From positions 1 through 5,887 of the forward strand of contig CAMLOU010000193.1 of the NCBI GenBank assembly GCA_946481735.1: DNA of 5,887 bases, written 5' to 3'. The notes under the pieces are model-generated. The model did not search any database and had not been told where the DNA came from. It saw only the letters and a list, made by a program, of their open reading frames with translations. Shown here piece by piece: positions 3,990 through 5,887 of the stretch (its first letter is position 1; the number at the start of each line of letters is the position of its first letter). The stretch comes from an uncultured Cellvibrio sp. GTDB taxonomy: Bacteria > Pseudomonadota > Gammaproteobacteria > Pseudomonadales > Cellvibrionaceae. The translations under genes were made by a program, and so were the position numbers.

Positions 3990-5887
3990 CAAAGCAAAAA
4001 CCGCGACATTTCTCAAAGACCCGCTGTGGTACAAGGACGCGGTGATCTACCAGGTGCACATCAAATCCTACTTCGACGCCAATAATGACGGCTCGGGGGA
4101 CTTCCCCGGCCTGATCGAGAAGCTGGATTACATCGCCGAGTTGGGCGTTAACACCATCTGGTTACTGCCTTTTTATGTGTCCCCGCGCCGCGACGACGGT
4201 TATGACATTGCCGAGTACCGCAGCGTGCACCCGGATTACGGCACCATGGCCGACGCGCGCCGTTTCCTCAAGGAAGCTCACAAACGTGGCTTGCGGGTGA
4301 TCACCGAGCTGGTTATCAACCACACCTCCGACCAGCACCCCTGGTTCCAGCGCGCCCGCCGCGCCAAGAAAGGTTCCAAGTGGCGCGACTTTTACGTCTG
4401 GTCCGACACCAACCAGAAATACCAGGGCACCCGCATCATCTTCTCCGATACCGAAAATTCCAACTGGACCTGGGACCCGGTAGCGGGCCAGTACTTCTGG
4501 CACCGGTTCTATTCACACCAGCCCGACCTCAATTTCGATAACCCGGCGGTGCTGAAGGAAGTCCTGAGCATCATGAGTTTCTGGTTTGATCTGGGTGTGG
4601 ATGGCCTGCGGCTGGATGCGATTCCTTACCTGGTGGAGCGTGAAGGCACGCTCAATGAAAACCTGCCGGAGACCCACGATGTCCTCAAGCAGATCCGCGC
4701 CGAGCTGAACCAGAACTACCCGGATCGGATGCTGCTGGCCGAAGCCAACCTGTGGCCCGAGGATATCCAGCAATACTTCGGCAATGGCGACGAATGCCAT
4801 ATGGCCTTCCACTTCCCGCTGATGCCGCGCATGTACATGGCGATTGCCCAGGAAGACCGTTTTCCCATGACCGATATCCTGCGGCAGATGCCGGAGATTC
4901 CCGACAACTGCCAGTGGGCCATCTTCCTGCGCAACCACGATGAATTGACCCTGGAGATGGTGACCGACGACGAGCGGGATTACCTGTGGGAATACTATGC
5001 CTCCAATCGGCGCGCCCGGTTGAACCTGGGCATCCGCCGCCGCCTGGCGCCGCTGGTAGAGCGGGACCGCCGGCGCATTGAGTTGCTGCACAGTTTGCTG
5101 TTGTCCATGCCGGGCACGCCGACTTTGTATTACGGCGATGAAATCGGAATGGGCGACAACCTGTTTCTCGGTGATCGTCATGGGGTGCGCACGCCGATGC
5201 AATGGTCCATCGACCGCAATGGCGGGTTCTCCCGCGCCGACCCGGCCAGCCTTGCCCTGCCGCCGATCATGGACCCGCTCTACGGCTTCCAGACCGTCAA
5301 TGTGGAAAGCCAGGTGGTGGACCCCCACTCGCTGCTTAACTGGACCCGGCGCATGCTGGCGGTGCGCAAGCAACAAAAGGCCTTTGGTCGCGGCACGCTG
5401 AAGATGCTGGCGCCCACCAACCGGCGCATCTTCGCCTACCTGCGCGAGTACACCGGGCCGGAGGGCGACCATGAATTGATCCTGTGTGTGGCGAATCTGT
5501 CGCGTTCGGCCCAGGCGGTGGAACTGGACCTGGCCGCCTACGCGGGCAAGGTGCCCGTCGAGATGATTGGCGGCTCTTCGTTCCCGCCTATCGGCCAGCT
5601 CAGTTACCTGCTGACCTTACCGCCGTATGGCTTTTACTGGTTCCTGCTGGCAGACGAAGCGCAGATGCCCAACTGGTATGTGCCGCCGGTAGAACCCATG
5701 CCCGACCTGCCGCCACTGATCATCAAGAAAGACCTGTCAGAGCTGTTGCAGGAACCCAACCTGACCGTGCTGGAGCACGAATCCCTGCCGGATTACATCT
5801 CCCGACGTCACTGGTTTTCCCACCGTGGCCGCCAACCGGAGGACGGCAAGTTGCATCTGAGTTACCTCATGCCCTTTGGCGAACCGG
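3982..5887 (+). CDS. treS: Trehalose synthase, probable maltokinase fusion (3' partial)
   Basis: TreS (maltose alpha-D-glucosyltransferase, GH13) isomerises maltose and trehalose in the cytoplasm. The 635 visible residues start WYKDAVIYQVHIKSYFDANNDG (16-37) and show the GH13 regions in order: VINHTSD (111-117, H114), GVDGLRLDAIPYL with nucleophile D212, LLAEANLW with acid/base E254, and FLRNHDELT with H319/D320. TreS signatures follow: MPGTPTLYYGDEIGMGDN (376-393), then GVRTPMQW (401-408) and YGFQTVNVESQ (434-444). A C-terminal beta domain ends near residue 556 (PPYGFYWF). A proline-rich linker leads to LPDYISRRHWFSHRGR (602-617), resembling the N-cap of maltokinase (Mak/Pep2). Free-standing TreS ends near here, so this is probably a TreS–Mak fusion of roughly 1,100 residues, cut by the window edge. 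Mak would phosphorylate maltose for GlgE. The enzyme is secure; the fusion rests on about 45 residues. Transcription may be its own or read through from ligD. Confidence 0.95.
   Translation, partial: MANKAKTATFLKDPLWYKDAVIYQVHIKSYFDANNDGSGDFPGLIEKLDYIAELGVNTIWLLPFYVSPRRDDGYDIAEYRSVHPDYGTMADARRFLKEAHKRGLRVITELVINHTSDQHPWFQRARRAKKGSKWRDFYVWSDTNQKYQGTRIIFSDTENSNWTWDPVAGQYFWHRFYSHQPDLNFDNPAVLKEVLSIMSFWFDLGVDGLRLDAIPYLVEREGTLNENLPETHDVLKQIRAELNQNYPDRMLLAEANLWPEDIQQYFGNGDECHMAFHFPLMPRMYMAIAQEDRFPMTDILRQMPEIPDNCQWAIFLRNHDELTLEMVTDDERDYLWEYYASNRRARLNLGIRRRLAPLVERDRRRIELLHSLLLSMPGTPTLYYGDEIGMGDNLFLGDRHGVRTPMQWSIDRNGGFSRADPASLALPPIMDPLYGFQTVNVESQVVDPHSLLNWTRRMLAVRKQQKAFGRGTLKMLAPTNRRIFAYLREYTGPEGDHELILCVANLSRSAQAVELDLAAYAGKVPVEMIGGSSFPPIGQLSYLLTLPPYGFYWFLLADEAQMPNWYVPPVEPMPDLPPLIIKKDLSELLQEPNLTVLEHESLPDYISRRHWFSHRGRQPEDGKLHLSYLMPFGEP

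Noticed and set aside
4513..5472. Minus-strand ORF of 319 codons opposite treS
   Set aside because: Shadow of the GH13 coding frame, whose catalytic motifs are all in the + strand; composition rich in Val, Gln and His as in antisense translations.

Overview
The window carries three large genes in a row on the + strand: ku, ligD and the 5' part of a treS-type gene. They encode a two-component bacterial non-homologous end-joining (NHEJ) system followed by a trehalose/alpha-glucan enzyme. LigD has the domain order phosphoesterase–ligase–polymerase, as in Pseudomonas. The coding GC is moderate to high (about 44% in part of ku by hand count, about 70% in part of ligD). A REP-type palindrome with a GTAG head lies between ku and ligD. 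Together these suggest a gammaproteobacterium, perhaps a pseudomonad or Cellvibrio relative. That placement is inference; no rRNA or other marker is present.

Layout: 1-135 is an AT-rich (about 41% GC) leader of ku with an imperfect dyad and a weak -10-like hexamer. 136-1104 is ku, with a basic tail built from four KKTA repeats, each encoded over an A7 tract. 1105-1203 holds the REP element and the ligD ribosome-binding site. 1204-3801 is ligD, complete, with the catalytic residues of all three domains visible. 3802-3981 is an intergenic leader holding a weak hairpin, two GTCGAC palindromes, and a 33-codon small ORF with a strong Shine-Dalgarno (SD) sequence. Inside that small ORF sit a hairpin and an anti-SD-like ACCTCCT. 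3982-5887 is treS, open at the right edge. It is probably a trehalose synthase–maltokinase fusion, because the segment after the TreS C-terminal domain looks like a maltokinase N-cap.

How the genes work together: Ku binds double-strand ends and recruits LigD, which trims, fills and seals them. TreS interconverts trehalose and maltose, and a fused maltokinase would make maltose-1-phosphate for the GlgE alpha-glucan route. The two modules are biochemically unrelated. Both suit survival of desiccation, osmotic stress or stationary phase, and in P. aeruginosa ku also lies beside glgE-treS-glgB.

The least expected signal is the treS leader. A short ORF overlaps the treS start, and an anti-SD-like segment inside it can pair either with its own SD or with that of treS, as a translational switch would. 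This is a hypothesis from sequence only. No tRNA, rRNA, CRISPR array, insertion sequence or convincing minus-strand gene was seen.
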